Source: an uncultured Aeromonadales bacterium
Lineage (GTDB): Bacteria > Pseudomonadota > Gammaproteobacteria > Enterobacterales > Succinivibrionaceae
DNA: 33,087 nucleotides
Assembly (NCBI GenBank): GCA_902776275.1
Contig: CACYPI010000024.1
Span: 1-33,087, forward strand
Reading direction: 5' to 3'
In this document: positions 7,468 through 15,244 of the stretch, piece after piece
Numbering within the stretch: position 1 is the stretch's first letter
How the letters are laid out: the number at the start of each line of letters is the position of its first letter
The notes under the pieces: model-generated
What the model was told of the DNA's origin: nothing
What the model saw: only the letters and a program-made list of their open reading frames with translations
Databases searched by the model: none
Program-made: the position numbers and the translations under genes

Positions 7468-7818
7468 ATGGACATGAAAACTAGCAAACTTATCCTGGCA
7501 GGCGCCCTGGCGGCCCTGCTCTCCTGCGCAGGCTGCGCCTACCGCGCCGATCTTGCTCAGGGCAACTTCGTCGAGCAGTCGCAGGTGGACAAGCTGCGCG
7601 CGGGCATGACCCCCGAGCAGGTACGCTTCGTCATGGGCACCCCGATGCTCATCGACCCGTTCGACAGCAGCCGCTGGTACTATGTCCACTACCTGCGCGA
7701 GGGCTGGAGCGATCCTAAGATCGAGAACCTCGTGCTGCTCTTCCAAGGCGGCAGGCTCATCGACATGCAGGGCGACTTCAAGCGTCCGGCGACCTTCGGC
7801 ATCCCCCTCTCCAACTGA
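7468..7818 (+). CDS. bamE: Outer membrane protein assembly factor BamE (SmpA/OmlA family)
   Basis: 116 residues. BamE is a small outer-membrane lipoprotein of the BAM complex that folds beta-barrel proteins such as the porin in this window. The N-terminus is a lipoprotein signal (MDMKTSKLILAGALAALL) ending in the lipobox SCAGC, with Cys 23 as the lipidated residue. The mature part has the family pattern VDKLRAGMTPEQVRFVMGTPML, then WYYVHYLREG and LVLLFQGGRLIDMQGDF. An in-frame ATG two codons later is an alternative start. A TAGAAT -10 lies at 7432-7437. It is divergent from grpE, and the next lipoprotein gene starts 20 bp after its stop. Confidence 0.95.
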   Translation: MDMKTSKLILAGALAALLSCAGCAYRADLAQGNFVEQSQVDKLRAGMTPEQVRFVMGTPMLIDPFDSSRWYYVHYLREGWSDPKIENLVLLFQGGRLIDMQGDFKRPATFGIPLSN

Positions 7819-7838
7819 CGCAAAAGGCCGCGGGCTTG

Positions 7839-8447
7839 ATGCGCAATCTCCGCCGCACTGGCGCGCTCGCTGCGGCGGCCCTGGCCGCCGCAGCCTTGCT
7901 GTGCTCCTGCTCGATTGAAAAGGACGATCAGGAGGCGGTGTCCGCTCAGGCGGCGCAGCAGGACGACGGCGAGGGGCTCGATCCCGCCCAGGCCTCCTTC
8001 CGCTCGCGGGCCAGGAAGTGCGTGCGCGGCTCCATCTCGCTGGCCCCGCAGCTGCTCTCGGACTTCCAAGCGAGCATGGATCCCGCCTCAGGCGACGGCT
8101 ACCTTGCGCTCCAGGATCCGGATCTCACGCTGCTGCTCAAAAAATGCCTGAGAAAGTCCGACATCGAGGAGGGCGGGCAGCTCATGGACTCGGCGATCCC
8201 CGACGCGCGGCAGAGCGCGCGCATCTCCCGCGACTTCTACGCCAAGGGCCTCAACGCCCAGGGTGCCTACTGGCTTCGGCAGGTCGTGAATCTACTGGGG
8301 TCGATGAACGGCTACGAGCAGGCAGGCGAGATCTTCGTGCAGCGCGATGAGACGCGCGGCATGGGCGCGAGGATGCTCTCGGCCTCGGCGCGCATGGGCA
8401 GCCGCGAGGCGCGCATGCGCCTGCTCGATCTGGTCTCGGCGATGTAG
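7839..8447 (+). CDS. Putative lipoprotein, unknown function
   Basis: 202 residues from ATG 7839 (a TTG sits one codon earlier). The signal peptide MRNLRRTGALAAAALAAAAL ends in the lipobox LLCSC, so a lipid-anchored periplasm-facing protein is predicted. The mature part is acidic at first (EKDDQEAVSAQAAQQDDGE) and then helical, with segments such as KGLNAQGAYWLRQVVNLLG and GARMLSASARMGSREARMRL that resemble Sel1/TPR-type helical repeats. No catalytic motif is visible. It begins 20 bp after bamE and is probably cotranscribed with it. I do not recognise the family. An envelope-associated role is inferred only from the neighbour and the signal. Confidence 0.75.
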   Translation: MRNLRRTGALAAAALAAAALLCSCSIEKDDQEAVSAQAAQQDDGEGLDPAQASFRSRARKCVRGSISLAPQLLSDFQASMDPASGDGYLALQDPDLTLLLKKCLRKSDIEEGGQLMDSAIPDARQSARISRDFYAKGLNAQGAYWLRQVVNLLGSMNGYEQAGEIFVQRDETRGMGARMLSASARMGSREARMRLLDLVSAM

Positions 8448-8610
8448 GAAGCGGCGCCTGCCTCCCAATGGCGGCAGGTTGCCACGGCAGGGGATCGCCC
8501 TTAACATTCCTTTAACAATGCTTCCCTATCATTGCCCCACAATTTCCAACTACTAATAATATGCAAGAAGAAGACTGCCGCAGGGGCTGCAGCCGACGTG
8601 GAGGTTTTAT

Positions 8611-10698
8611 ATGTCAGAGTTCACTCCCAAGGAGCTTTCCTGGCTGTCGTTCAACGGAAGGGTCCTCCAGGAGGCAGCCGATCCGTCGGTGCCGCTCATC
8701 GAGCGCGTGCGCTTCCTCGGCATCTACTCGAACAACCAGGACGAGTTCTTCAAGGTGCGCGTGGCCGAGCTCAAGCGCCAGGTGATGATCAACAAGGAGC
8801 GCGGGATCCACGAGGAGGAGGTCAACCTCCTAAAGCGCGTGCAGAACGAGGCCGCCCGGTACCAGATGACGCTCAACGAGATCTTCCACCAGCTCGTGGG
8901 GGAGCTGGCGCAGAACAACATCTTCCTGCGCGACGAGAAGAGCATCACCGAGGAGCAGCGCTCGTGGGTCGTGCGCTACTTCAAGCACCACGTGCTCAAG
9001 CACATCAACCCGGTGATCATCGACGAGCAAACCGATCTCGTCTCCTTCTTGAAGGACCAGTACACCTACCTCTTCGCCCGCATGTCGAGCGCCAAGGGCA
9101 ACTCGTACGCCTTGATCGAGATCCCGACCGACTACCTGCCGCGCTTCATCAAGATGCCCTCTGAGAACAACTCGACCACCTTGATGTTCCTCGACGACGT
9201 CATCCGCATGTGCCTCGATCAGATCTTCAAGAACCTCTTCGAGTACGACTCCATCGAGGCCTACTCGATAAAGCTAAACCGCGACGCCGAGTACGATCTC
9301 TCAGGCAACCTCGACAAGTCGCTGCTCGAGGACATGTCAGAGTCCTTAAAGCAGCGCCTCAACGCCAAGCCGGTGCGCTTTGCCTACGACGCCCAGATGC
9401 CCAAGGACTTCGTGAGGTTCATGGCCAAGGAGCTCAGGCTCAGCTCCATCGACTCGCTGATGCCAGGCAGCCGCTACCACAACTTCAAGGACTTCATGTC
9501 CTTCCCTGCAGCAGGCGGCGAGGGGATGGAGAACGCCCACCTCTCAGAGGTGCGCTCCACCGCCTTCGACACCGCTGGCACACCGTTCGAGGCGATCGCG
9601 CGCAAGGACGTGCTGCTCTACTACCCCTACTACTCGTTTGACTACCTCACCGAGTTCCTGCGCCAGGCCTCGTACGATCCCTGCGTCACCTCGATCAAGA
9701 TCAACATCTACCGCGTGGCCTCCAACTCCCGCGTCATCAACTCGCTCATCGACGCAGCCAACAACGGCAAGAGCGTGACCGTGGTGGTCGAGCTCAAGGC
9801 CCGCTTCGACGAGGCCAACAACATCAAGTGGGCCTCGCGCCTGACCGACGCGGGCGTGAAGGTGCTCTTCGGCCTGCCCACCCTCAAGATCCACTCCAAG
9901 CTCGTCCTCGTGACCCGCCGCGAGGAAGGCAGGCTCGTGCGCTACGCCCACATCGGCACTGGAAACTTCAACGAGAAGACCGCGAAGATCTACACTGACT
10001 TCGCGCTCTTCACCGTGAACAAGGCCCTGACCGACGAGGTCGAGGACGTGTTCGAGTTCATCGAGTACCCGTACACCCGCCCGAACTTCTCGCACCTGAT
10101 GGTCTCCCCCATAAACGCCCGCGAGCGCATCACCGCGATGATCGACCGCGAGATCTTCTTCAAAAAGCAGGGCCGCCCCGCCTACATCCGCTTCAAGGTC
10201 AACAACCTCGTCGACCGCGGCATCGTCTCCAAGCTCTACGAGGCCTCCCAGGCCGGCGTGAACGTCAGGGCCATTATCCGCGGCATGTGCTCGCTAAAGC
10301 CCGGCGTGCCCGGCCTTTCCGAGAACATCTACATAACCTCCATAGTCGACCGCTTCCTCGAGCACCCGCGCGTGATGGTGTTCTGCAACGGCGGCAACGA
10401 GGAGGTCTACATCAGCTCGGCCGACTGGATGACCCGCAACCTCGACTACCGCATCGAGGTCGGCGCCCCGGTGCTCGATCCCGATCTCAAGGAGCGCATC
10501 AAGAGCATCCTCGACCTCCAGGAGCGGGACAACCGCAAGGCCAGGATCATCGACGAGCAGCAGCAGAACGTCTACGTGAAGGCCGCCCCCGGCGAGGCTC
10601 CGCTGCGCAGCCAGATTGCGATCCACGACTTCCTGGAGCAGGTCGAGGCAGGGCTCATGTCTGAGTACCTCGCCTCCCAGAAAAAGCAGGAAGGCTAG
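8611..10698 (+). CDS. ppk1: Polyphosphate kinase 1
   Basis: 695 residues. PPK1 polymerises the gamma-phosphate of ATP into inorganic polyphosphate (reversible), linked to stress and phosphate storage. It opens with the N domain ELSWLSFNGRVLQEAADPSVPLIERVRFLGIYSNN (read from 8611) and a strong GGAGG ribosome site 8 nt upstream. The C-terminal catalytic domains have the phosphorylated His in LKIHSKLVL (residue 428), followed by RYAHIGTGNFNEKTAKIYTD. The second conserved His is in RFLEHPRV (residue 585), followed by YISSADWMTRNLDYRIEV. No phosphatase (ppx) gene is next to it. No Pho box was recognised in the 163-bp gap upstream. Full length for the family. Confidence 0.97.
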   Translation: MSEFTPKELSWLSFNGRVLQEAADPSVPLIERVRFLGIYSNNQDEFFKVRVAELKRQVMINKERGIHEEEVNLLKRVQNEAARYQMTLNEIFHQLVGELAQNNIFLRDEKSITEEQRSWVVRYFKHHVLKHINPVIIDEQTDLVSFLKDQYTYLFARMSSAKGNSYALIEIPTDYLPRFIKMPSENNSTTLMFLDDVIRMCLDQIFKNLFEYDSIEAYSIKLNRDAEYDLSGNLDKSLLEDMSESLKQRLNAKPVRFAYDAQMPKDFVRFMAKELRLSSIDSLMPGSRYHNFKDFMSFPAAGGEGMENAHLSEVRSTAFDTAGTPFEAIARKDVLLYYPYYSFDYLTEFLRQASYDPCVTSIKINIYRVASNSRVINSLIDAANNGKSVTVVVELKARFDEANNIKWASRLTDAGVKVLFGLPTLKIHSKLVLVTRREEGRLVRYAHIGTGNFNEKTAKIYTDFALFTVNKALTDEVEDVFEFIEYPYTRPNFSHLMVSPINARERITAMIDREIFFKKQGRPAYIRFKVNNLVDRGIVSKLYEASQAGVNVRAIIRGMCSLKPGVPGLSENIYITSIVDRFLEHPRVMVFCNGGNEEVYISSADWMTRNLDYRIEVGAPVLDPDLKERIKSILDLQERDNRKARIIDEQQQNVYVKAAPGEAPLRSQIAIHDFLEQVEAGLMSEYLASQKKQEG

Positions 10699-10759
10699 CA
10701 GCATGCCCAAGCAGAGGAGGCTTAGCCCCTCTGATGCCAAGGCAAGTGAAACTCAAAGA

Positions 10760-10782
10760 GAAGGCCGCACCGGGCGGCCTTC
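10760..10782 (+). terminator. Terminator-like hairpin after ppk
   Basis: GAAGGCCGC pairs with GCGGCCTTC around a short loop, 62 bp after the ppk stop. It is followed by GCTTGCCTTAA, with no long T run, so efficiency is uncertain. Confidence 0.6.
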
Positions 10783-10803
10783 GCTTGCCTTAATGCCTTA
10801 GGC

Positions 10804-10831
10804 AAAAAGCCGCGCGATCCCAGGGCGCGGC
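10804..10831 (-). terminator. Minus-strand intrinsic terminator without an obvious gene
   Basis: GCCGCGC (10809-10815) pairs with GCGCGGC (10825-10831). On the minus strand the stem is followed by TTTTTG (10808-10803). The T run is on the minus side only, yet no minus-strand protein gene lies to the right before the plus-strand dehydrogenase. It may end a small RNA transcribed leftward from the AT-rich region near 10920-10980. Confidence 0.65.
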
Positions 10832-10915
10832 CTCAAGTCCCATCCACCTTGCCTGTCCGGCAACGTTTTCATCCTTCTCATCATCTTTCCATTCCTTGGA
10901 CAGGGCCTGCAAAAC

Positions 10916-11057
10916 AGATCAGATAACCTTCATTAGCGGGATAAAGCAATTTATATTGTTTTTAAAGATTTTTTATTGAATGCACGTTCAGATGTGTTTT
11001 CATTTGGCGCTTGCATGGCAGTTTGGAGACGCAATTTCTTCAAAAGAGATCAGACAA
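10916..11057 (+). promoter_or_regulatory. Upstream region of the hydroxyacid dehydrogenase with two GATCAGA motifs
   Basis: The 337-bp gap before 11169 holds AGATCAGATAACC at 10916-10928 and AGAGATCAGACAAAC at 11046-11058, in an AT-rich context. The same core occurs before the GntR gene, before dctP and twice between the dehydratase and the porin. TACAAT near 11092 could be a -10 element for the dehydrogenase. Operator function is inferred from recurrence only. Confidence 0.4.
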
Positions 11058-11168
11058 ACGCTATGCGCGTCACAATTTATTTTTGGGCATTCCCTACAAT
11101 TGACACCATGGGCAGGGAGGTTCCTGCCGCATCAATTCATGTCTGCTTTGAGATAAGAGGTTCGGAAA

Positions 11169-12137
11169 ATGGCTGACGCCAAGATTGTCATCACCGACTG
11201 CGACCACGCAAACATCAACGAGGAAGAGGCCGTCTTCAAGAAGGCTGGGCTTTCCTACAAGCTCTGCCAGTGCAAGACCGAGGACGACCTTATTAGGGAG
11301 TGCAAGGGCGCGCTGGCCGTCTGCAACCAGTACGCGAAGTTCACCGAGAAGGTCTTCGCCGCCCTGCCTGACCTCAAGCTGATCTGCCGCTACGGCGTCG
11401 GCGTCGACAACGTCGACCTCGAGGCCGCCTCCAGGCACCACGTCGCCGTCTGCAACGTCCCTGACTACGGCACCTTCGAGGTCGCCGACCAGGCCCTGAC
11501 CCTGATGCTCGCCGTGACCCGCAAGGTCGTCGAAGCCGCCAACCTCGTCAAGGAAGGCGTCTGGGACTATGCCAAGGTCGCCCCCATCACCCGCATGTCC
11601 TGCATCACCGTCGGCATCATCGGCCTGGGCCGCATCGGCACCGCGATGGCCAAGCGCGTCCACGCCATGGGCTGCAAGGTCATCGGCTACGACATCTACA
11701 CCAAGCACGTCGAGAGCGATCCCGAGCTCTCCTTCATCAAGCTCTGCTCTGAGGAGGACGTCCTGCGCAACGCCGACGTCATCACCCTGCACTGCGGCCT
11801 GAACAAGGACAACGCCGGCTTCATGAACAAGGACGCCTTCGCCAAGATGAAGAAGGGCTCCTACCTCATCAACGTCGCCCGCGGCGGCCTCGTCAACGAG
11901 AAGGATCTCGCCGATGCCTTGAAGAGCTGCCAGCTCGCCGGCGCCGGCATCGATGTCACCTGCAAGGAGCCGCTGCCTGCCGACAGCCCGCTGCGCTCGG
12001 CCCCGCACATCGTGATCACCCCGCACATGGCGTGGTACTCGGTCCAGGCCTCCTCCGACCTCAAGACCAAGTGCGCCGAAGAGGCCGTCCGCGGCGCCCT
12101 GGGCCAGAAGCCGCGCTGCCAGGTCAACAAGTTCTGA
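11169..12137 (+). CDS. D-isomer-specific 2-hydroxyacid dehydrogenase (CtBP-like)
   Basis: 322 residues. An NAD(P)-dependent cytoplasmic oxidoreductase that interconverts a 2-keto acid and a D-2-hydroxy acid. The Rossmann motif GIIGLGRIGTAMAKR is at about residue 149-163. The catalytic trio is visible: Arg in VARGGLVNE, Glu in CKEPLP and His in TPHMAW. CRYGVGVDNVDLEAA and the ...VCNVPDYGTFEVADQAL segment resemble the C-terminal-binding-protein/phosphoglycerate dehydrogenase subgroup. The exact substrate is not evident. The context (GntR regulator, TRAP transporter, IlvD/Edd dehydratase) suggests processing of an imported sugar acid or hydroxy acid. Codon use is strongly biased to C-ending codons. 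A strong terminator follows. Confidence 0.9.
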   Translation: MADAKIVITDCDHANINEEEAVFKKAGLSYKLCQCKTEDDLIRECKGALAVCNQYAKFTEKVFAALPDLKLICRYGVGVDNVDLEAASRHHVAVCNVPDYGTFEVADQALTLMLAVTRKVVEAANLVKEGVWDYAKVAPITRMSCITVGIIGLGRIGTAMAKRVHAMGCKVIGYDIYTKHVESDPELSFIKLCSEEDVLRNADVITLHCGLNKDNAGFMNKDAFAKMKKGSYLINVARGGLVNEKDLADALKSCQLAGAGIDVTCKEPLPADSPLRSAPHIVITPHMAWYSVQASSDLKTKCAEEAVRGALGQKPRCQVNKF

Positions 12138-12182
12138 TTTCCTGAAAAGCCTCAGACCCGACGCAAGGAAGGCCTGTTTTAA

Positions 12183-12206
12183 GCCGCCCGAAAGGGCGGC
12201 ATTTTT
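12183..12206 (+). terminator. Intrinsic terminator of the hydroxyacid dehydrogenase gene
   Basis: GCCGCCC-GAAA-GGGCGGC with a GNRA-type tetraloop, followed by ATTTTTAT, 45 bp after the stop codon. A textbook rho-independent terminator. Confidence 0.95.
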
Positions 12207-12414
12207 ATGTCCGCAGCTTTCTGCCCGCCATCGCCAGGGGCGCGGAGCCCAAGGCCCCAAGAAGCCAAGATGGGTAGTTCTGAAGGTCAAGGATGGAAGG
12301 CTCAAAGCTGCAAGGCGGCCTCGTGCCATCGCCAAGGGCGGATCATGGGGAGGCGCTGACGCAGGATTGGATTTGTCGGCGCAGGCTGCGATGGGAATGA
12401 AGGGGAGGAGCTCC

Positions 12415-12439
12415 CTGCGGCAGGGGCTGCCTGCCGCAG
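12415..12439 (-). terminator. 10-bp perfect hairpin just after the GntR gene
   Basis: CTGCGGCAGG (12415-12424) pairs perfectly with CCTGCCGCAG (12430-12439) across 5 nt. It starts 10 bp after the GntR stop codon on the minus strand. No T run follows, so it may protect the 3' end or stall polymerase. The rest of the gap 12207-12414 shows no gene or other feature that I could support. Confidence 0.5.
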
Positions 12440-12448
12440 ATGGAATGC

Positions 12449-13159
12449 TCAGGACAGTGGCGCGGACTCCATGATCCGCTCGATGACCTCGCGGTTGTGG
12501 ATGATGTGCAGGAGCATCGCGTCGGAGGCGAGCATCGAGTCGTGGCGCTTGATGGCGTCGAGCACCGCGCGGTGGTCGTTGATGGTCTCCTCGCGCAGCA
12601 CCGAGCCGGTCACGTTGATGAAGAGGTCGATGGCGTTGTAGATGATGGGGCCGATCTTCGGCATGACGATGTTGCCGCTCATCTCGCCTATTGCCGAGTG
12701 GAACGCCGCGTCGTCGTTCAGGTGCGGGGCGCCTGAGTTTATCTGGCCCTCGATGCGCTTTTCGATCTCCTCGAGAGATGAGATCTGTTCGTCCGTGGCG
12801 TTGGACGCCGCCAGGGCCGTGATCGGCGGCTCGATGATGCGGCGGAAGCCCAGCAGATCGTAGACGAGCTTCTTCTTGTCCTGCACGAAGGTGAAGCCCA
12901 GCGGATCGTCGGGGATCCCCAGCTTGTCGCTGATGTAGATCCCCGATCCGTGCCTCACGGTGAGGATGTTGCGCGAGGCGAGCATGCGCACGGCCTCGCG
13001 CAGCGTGCTCCTGCCCACCCCCAGCTCCTCGCACAGCGACTTCTCGTTTGAGATCTTGTCGCCCTTCTTGTACCCGCGGCTGACGATGTGGCTGATCATG
13101 CGGTCCGCCGTGATCTCGGAGAGCGATTTCACCGAACCGGCTTTCTGTAAATCTGACAT
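12449..13159 (-). CDS. GntR-family transcriptional regulator, FadR/FCD type
   Basis: 236 residues. The N-terminal winged helix-turn-helix has the GntR pattern YKKGDKISNEKSLCEELGVG then STLREAVRMLASRNILTVRHGSGIY. The C-terminal all-helical FCD ligand domain is recognisable from RRIIEPPITALAA, DDAAFHSAIGEMSGN (Asp and His metal-ligand positions) and INDHRAVLDAIKRHD, with a final His in LLHIIHNREV. FCD domains usually bind a carboxylate through a metal, which fits control of acid catabolism genes. The start at 13159 has an AAGGAAAC ribosome site. It is divergent from dctP across a 470-bp region with several candidate operators and sits between the dehydrogenase and the transporter, so it is the likely local repressor. 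Confidence 0.92.
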   Translation of the reverse strand: MSDLQKAGSVKSLSEITADRMISHIVSRGYKKGDKISNEKSLCEELGVGRSTLREAVRMLASRNILTVRHGSGIYISDKLGIPDDPLGFTFVQDKKKLVYDLLGFRRIIEPPITALAASNATDEQISSLEEIEKRIEGQINSGAPHLNDDAAFHSAIGEMSGNIVMPKIGPIIYNAIDLFINVTGSVLREETINDHRAVLDAIKRHDSMLASDAMLLHIIHNREVIERIMESAPLS

Positions 13160-13208
13160 ATCAGTTTCCTTGCCATCTGAGCCGCATGAAGCGGCAGATG
13201 CTTGAAGA

Positions 13209-13500
13209 GATCAGATGAATGATGGTCTTTTCGCTATTTTAGCTAAAGCATTACTGCCGATCCAAAAAAAAGGGGAAAGCGTGCGCTGCATTGGAAAATT
13301 AAGTGAAATGAGACAAGTTCACTTGGCGTGCCATTACTGGCAAATGTGTTTGAAAATCAATTGTTACCCGTCACATAATGTACATTTCCTGTCATATGAT
13401 GAGCAGACAATTAGCTGTTTTAATTGTTAATTTTCATAAGTTTCCATCTTTTAGCGGGCAAAATTGTGATGGCGATCGGATTTCAAAAAGACTGATCAGA
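13209..13500. promoter_or_regulatory. Divergent gntR/dctP control region, upstream half
   Basis: GATCAGA occurs at 13209-13215 (close to the gntR start) and at 13494-13500 within the palindrome CTGATCAG. A 7-bp inverted repeat ACAATTA (13407-13413) / TAATTGT (13421-13427) lies between. The region is clearly AT-rich relative to the genes and codes for nothing convincing. Binding of the local GntR protein is inferred. Confidence 0.4.
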
Positions 13501-13561
13501 TAACTTAGTGAAGTCTGTCGCAAATCCGTCCAATCCGGGATGAAAAGGATTTTGCGGCAAA

Positions 13562-13597
13562 TAGAATTGTCAGTAATGGTTCAGCTGCGTTTGAACC
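13562..13597 (+). promoter_or_regulatory. Candidate dctP promoter -10 and overlapping operator
   Basis: TAGAAT at 13562-13567 is a plausible -10 box; the -35 is weak. Just downstream of the expected start point is the perfect inverted repeat GGTTCA (13578-13583) / TGAACC (13592-13597) with an 8-nt spacer. A repressor bound there would block initiation. The dctP ribosome site and ATG follow 24-33 bp later. Confidence 0.45.
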
Positions 13598-13629
13598 TGA
13601 TCAAAAACGAACAACGATCTGGAGTATTT

Positions 13630-14625
13630 ATGAAAGCAAGACACGCACTTTCGCTCGCCATCGGCGCCGCCATGCTGGCAGGCGTTTCCACCTCCGCCTC
13701 CGCGGCGGACGTAACCCTGAGGTTCGCCAACGTCACCAACCAGCCTTCGATCGACGCCGCCCAGGTGCTCATCGACGTGGCCAAGAAGGAATCCAACGGC
13801 CGCCTCGAGATCAAGCACTTCCCGAACAACATGCTCGGCGACGACCGCAGCGTGACCGAGTCGATGATGATCGGCGACATCGCAATGGTCCAGACCCAGC
13901 CTTCAGTGCTTGCCTCCATGATCCCTGACCTCTACGTCTGGGACGCCCCGTTCCTCTTCGACAAGATCGAGGACGCCTGGAAGTGCATGGACGGCCCTCT
14001 CGGCCACGCCATCAACGACCAGGTTGAGAAGAAGGGCATCAAGTTCCTGGCTGCCGTTGAGAACGGCTACCGCCACTACACCAACAACAAGGTCGCCGTC
14101 CGCGTTCCTGCCGACGTCAAGGGCCAGAAGCTGCGCGTGATGGAGACCGACCTCCAGATCGCCATGTGGAAGAACTGGGGCGCCAACCCGACCCCGATGG
14201 CCTTCACCGAGGTCATCTCTGCCCTCCAGCAGGGCACCATCGATGCCCAGGAGAACCCGCTCTCCATCATCGACTCCAACAAGCTCTACGAGGTCCAGCA
14301 CTACATCTCCCTGACCGGGCACCTGTTCTCGCCGCACAACCTCTACATCAACAAGAAGATCTACGACAGCTTCGATCCTGAGATCAAGAAGGCCTTCGAC
14401 GACGCCGTTGCCGCCTACCAGACCGCACAGCGCAAGCGCGCGACCGAGCTGAACGCCCTGTCCGTCGACAAGTTCAAGAAGGCTGGCTGCGAGGTCATCG
14501 AGCTGACTCCTGAAGAGCGCGCCCAGTGGCGTGATTCCGCTGTCAAGGGCGGCATCTACGACATGGTCCGCAAGAAGATGGATCACCCTGAGTACCTCGA
14601 CAAGATCCTCAAGCACGAGTACTGA
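13630..14625 (+). CDS. dctP: TRAP transporter periplasmic substrate-binding protein, DctP family
   Basis: 331 residues from ATG 13630, which has GGAG 5 nt upstream; an earlier in-frame ATG lacks such a site. A cleavable signal peptide ends near STSASAADVTLRFAN. The mature protein is a DctP-type binding protein that captures an organic or sugar acid in the periplasm for the DctQM membrane pair. The substrate-carboxylate Arg is expected in GQKLRVMETD (about residue 168), where many DctPs have RVPES. EVISALQQGTIDAQENPL is the other signature. It is the first gene of dctPQM, and a strong stem-loop directly follows it. The ligand cannot be named from sequence; sugar acids fit the dehydratase downstream. 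Confidence 0.93.
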   Translation: MKARHALSLAIGAAMLAGVSTSASAADVTLRFANVTNQPSIDAAQVLIDVAKKESNGRLEIKHFPNNMLGDDRSVTESMMIGDIAMVQTQPSVLASMIPDLYVWDAPFLFDKIEDAWKCMDGPLGHAINDQVEKKGIKFLAAVENGYRHYTNNKVAVRVPADVKGQKLRVMETDLQIAMWKNWGANPTPMAFTEVISALQQGTIDAQENPLSIIDSNKLYEVQHYISLTGHLFSPHNLYINKKIYDSFDPEIKKAFDDAVAAYQTAQRKRATELNALSVDKFKKAGCEVIELTPEERAQWRDSAVKGGIYDMVRKKMDHPEYLDKILKHEY

Positions 14626-14659
14626 TTCACCCTCCCAGGCTTAAGGAAATAATGCAATG

Positions 14660-14689
14660 GCGGGCGGCATTCATTGCCGCCCGCTTTTT
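14660..14689 (+). terminator. Terminator/attenuator between dctP and dctQ
   Basis: GCGGGCGGCA (14660-14669) pairs perfectly with TGCCGCCCGC (14675-14684) across a 5-nt loop, followed by TTTTT. It sits inside the dctPQM operon, 16 bp before dctQ. Partial termination would yield excess binding protein over membrane subunits, as often needed in TRAP and ABC systems. Confidence 0.85.
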
Positions 14690-14704
14690 AAGGAAAGCAC
14701 GGAT

Positions 14705-15229
14705 ATGGGACTTTTCCGAAAAATTCTAGATTTCCTGGACAACCGCCTCGAGATGACCATCTGCATCGCGCTGATGAGCGTCCTCTCGGTCGTCCTCTTC
14801 ATCCAGGTGTTCTTCCGCTACGTGCTGGGCGCCTCCCTCTCGTGGTCTGAGGAACTCGCGCGCTACATGTTCATCTGGCTGGTCTACATCGGCATCGCGT
14901 ACGGCTGCAAGGTCATGCGCCACATCAAGATCGACGCCGGCCTCTACCTCTTCCCCAAGAAGGCCCGCAAGTACGTCGTGATCATTGGCGACGTGATCTT
15001 CTTCTTCTTCGCCATCGCGATCGTCTACTACTCCTGGGGACTTGAGCAGAAGCAGATCATGTTCGGCCAGCTCTCGCCGGCCATGCAGATCCCGATGTGG
15101 ATCCCCTACGGCGCGCCGCTCGTCGGCTTCGCGCTGACCGCGATCCGCGAACTCGAAACCATTATCTACAGGATCAAGCACCTCAAGGAAGCTGATGAAG
15201 ACAAGCCCCTTGACCTTGAGAACCTGTGA
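14705..15229 (+). CDS. dctQ: TRAP transporter small permease subunit, DctQ family
   Basis: 174 residues from ATG 14705. Four hydrophobic segments are visible: TICIALMSVLSVVLFIQVFF, YMFIWLVYIGIAYGCKVM, YVVIIGDVIFFFFAIAIVYY, and WIPYGAPLVGFALTAI. The family-typical RYVLGASLSWSEELARYMFIW loop lies between the first two. DctQ is the small inner-membrane partner of DctM and is required for sodium- or proton-driven uptake from DctP. The C-terminus is acidic and cytoplasmic. dctM begins 15 bp after its stop. Confidence 0.93.
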   Translation: MGLFRKILDFLDNRLEMTICIALMSVLSVVLFIQVFFRYVLGASLSWSEELARYMFIWLVYIGIAYGCKVMRHIKIDAGLYLFPKKARKYVVIIGDVIFFFFAIAIVYYSWGLEQKQIMFGQLSPAMQIPMWIPYGAPLVGFALTAIRELETIIYRIKHLKEADEDKPLDLENL

Positions 15230-15244
15230 CGGAGCAATAGACAG

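Noticed and set aside
8448..8610. Pho box or clear promoter before ppk
   Set aside because: No pair of CTGTCAT-like half-sites; the TTAACA and TATCAT elements have poor spacing.
10976..11176. 66-codon plus-strand frame before the hydroxyacid dehydrogenase
   Set aside because: It runs into the dehydrogenase start, has no ribosome site and its composition is not protein-like.
11094..13034. Minus-strand open frame of 646 codons over the dehydrogenase and GntR genes
   Set aside because: It is a shadow of two real genes in GC-rich DNA, with low-complexity composition and no family features.
13215..13430. 71-codon frame in the gntR/dctP gap
   Set aside because: It overlaps candidate operators, lacks a ribosome site and has no recognisable protein features.
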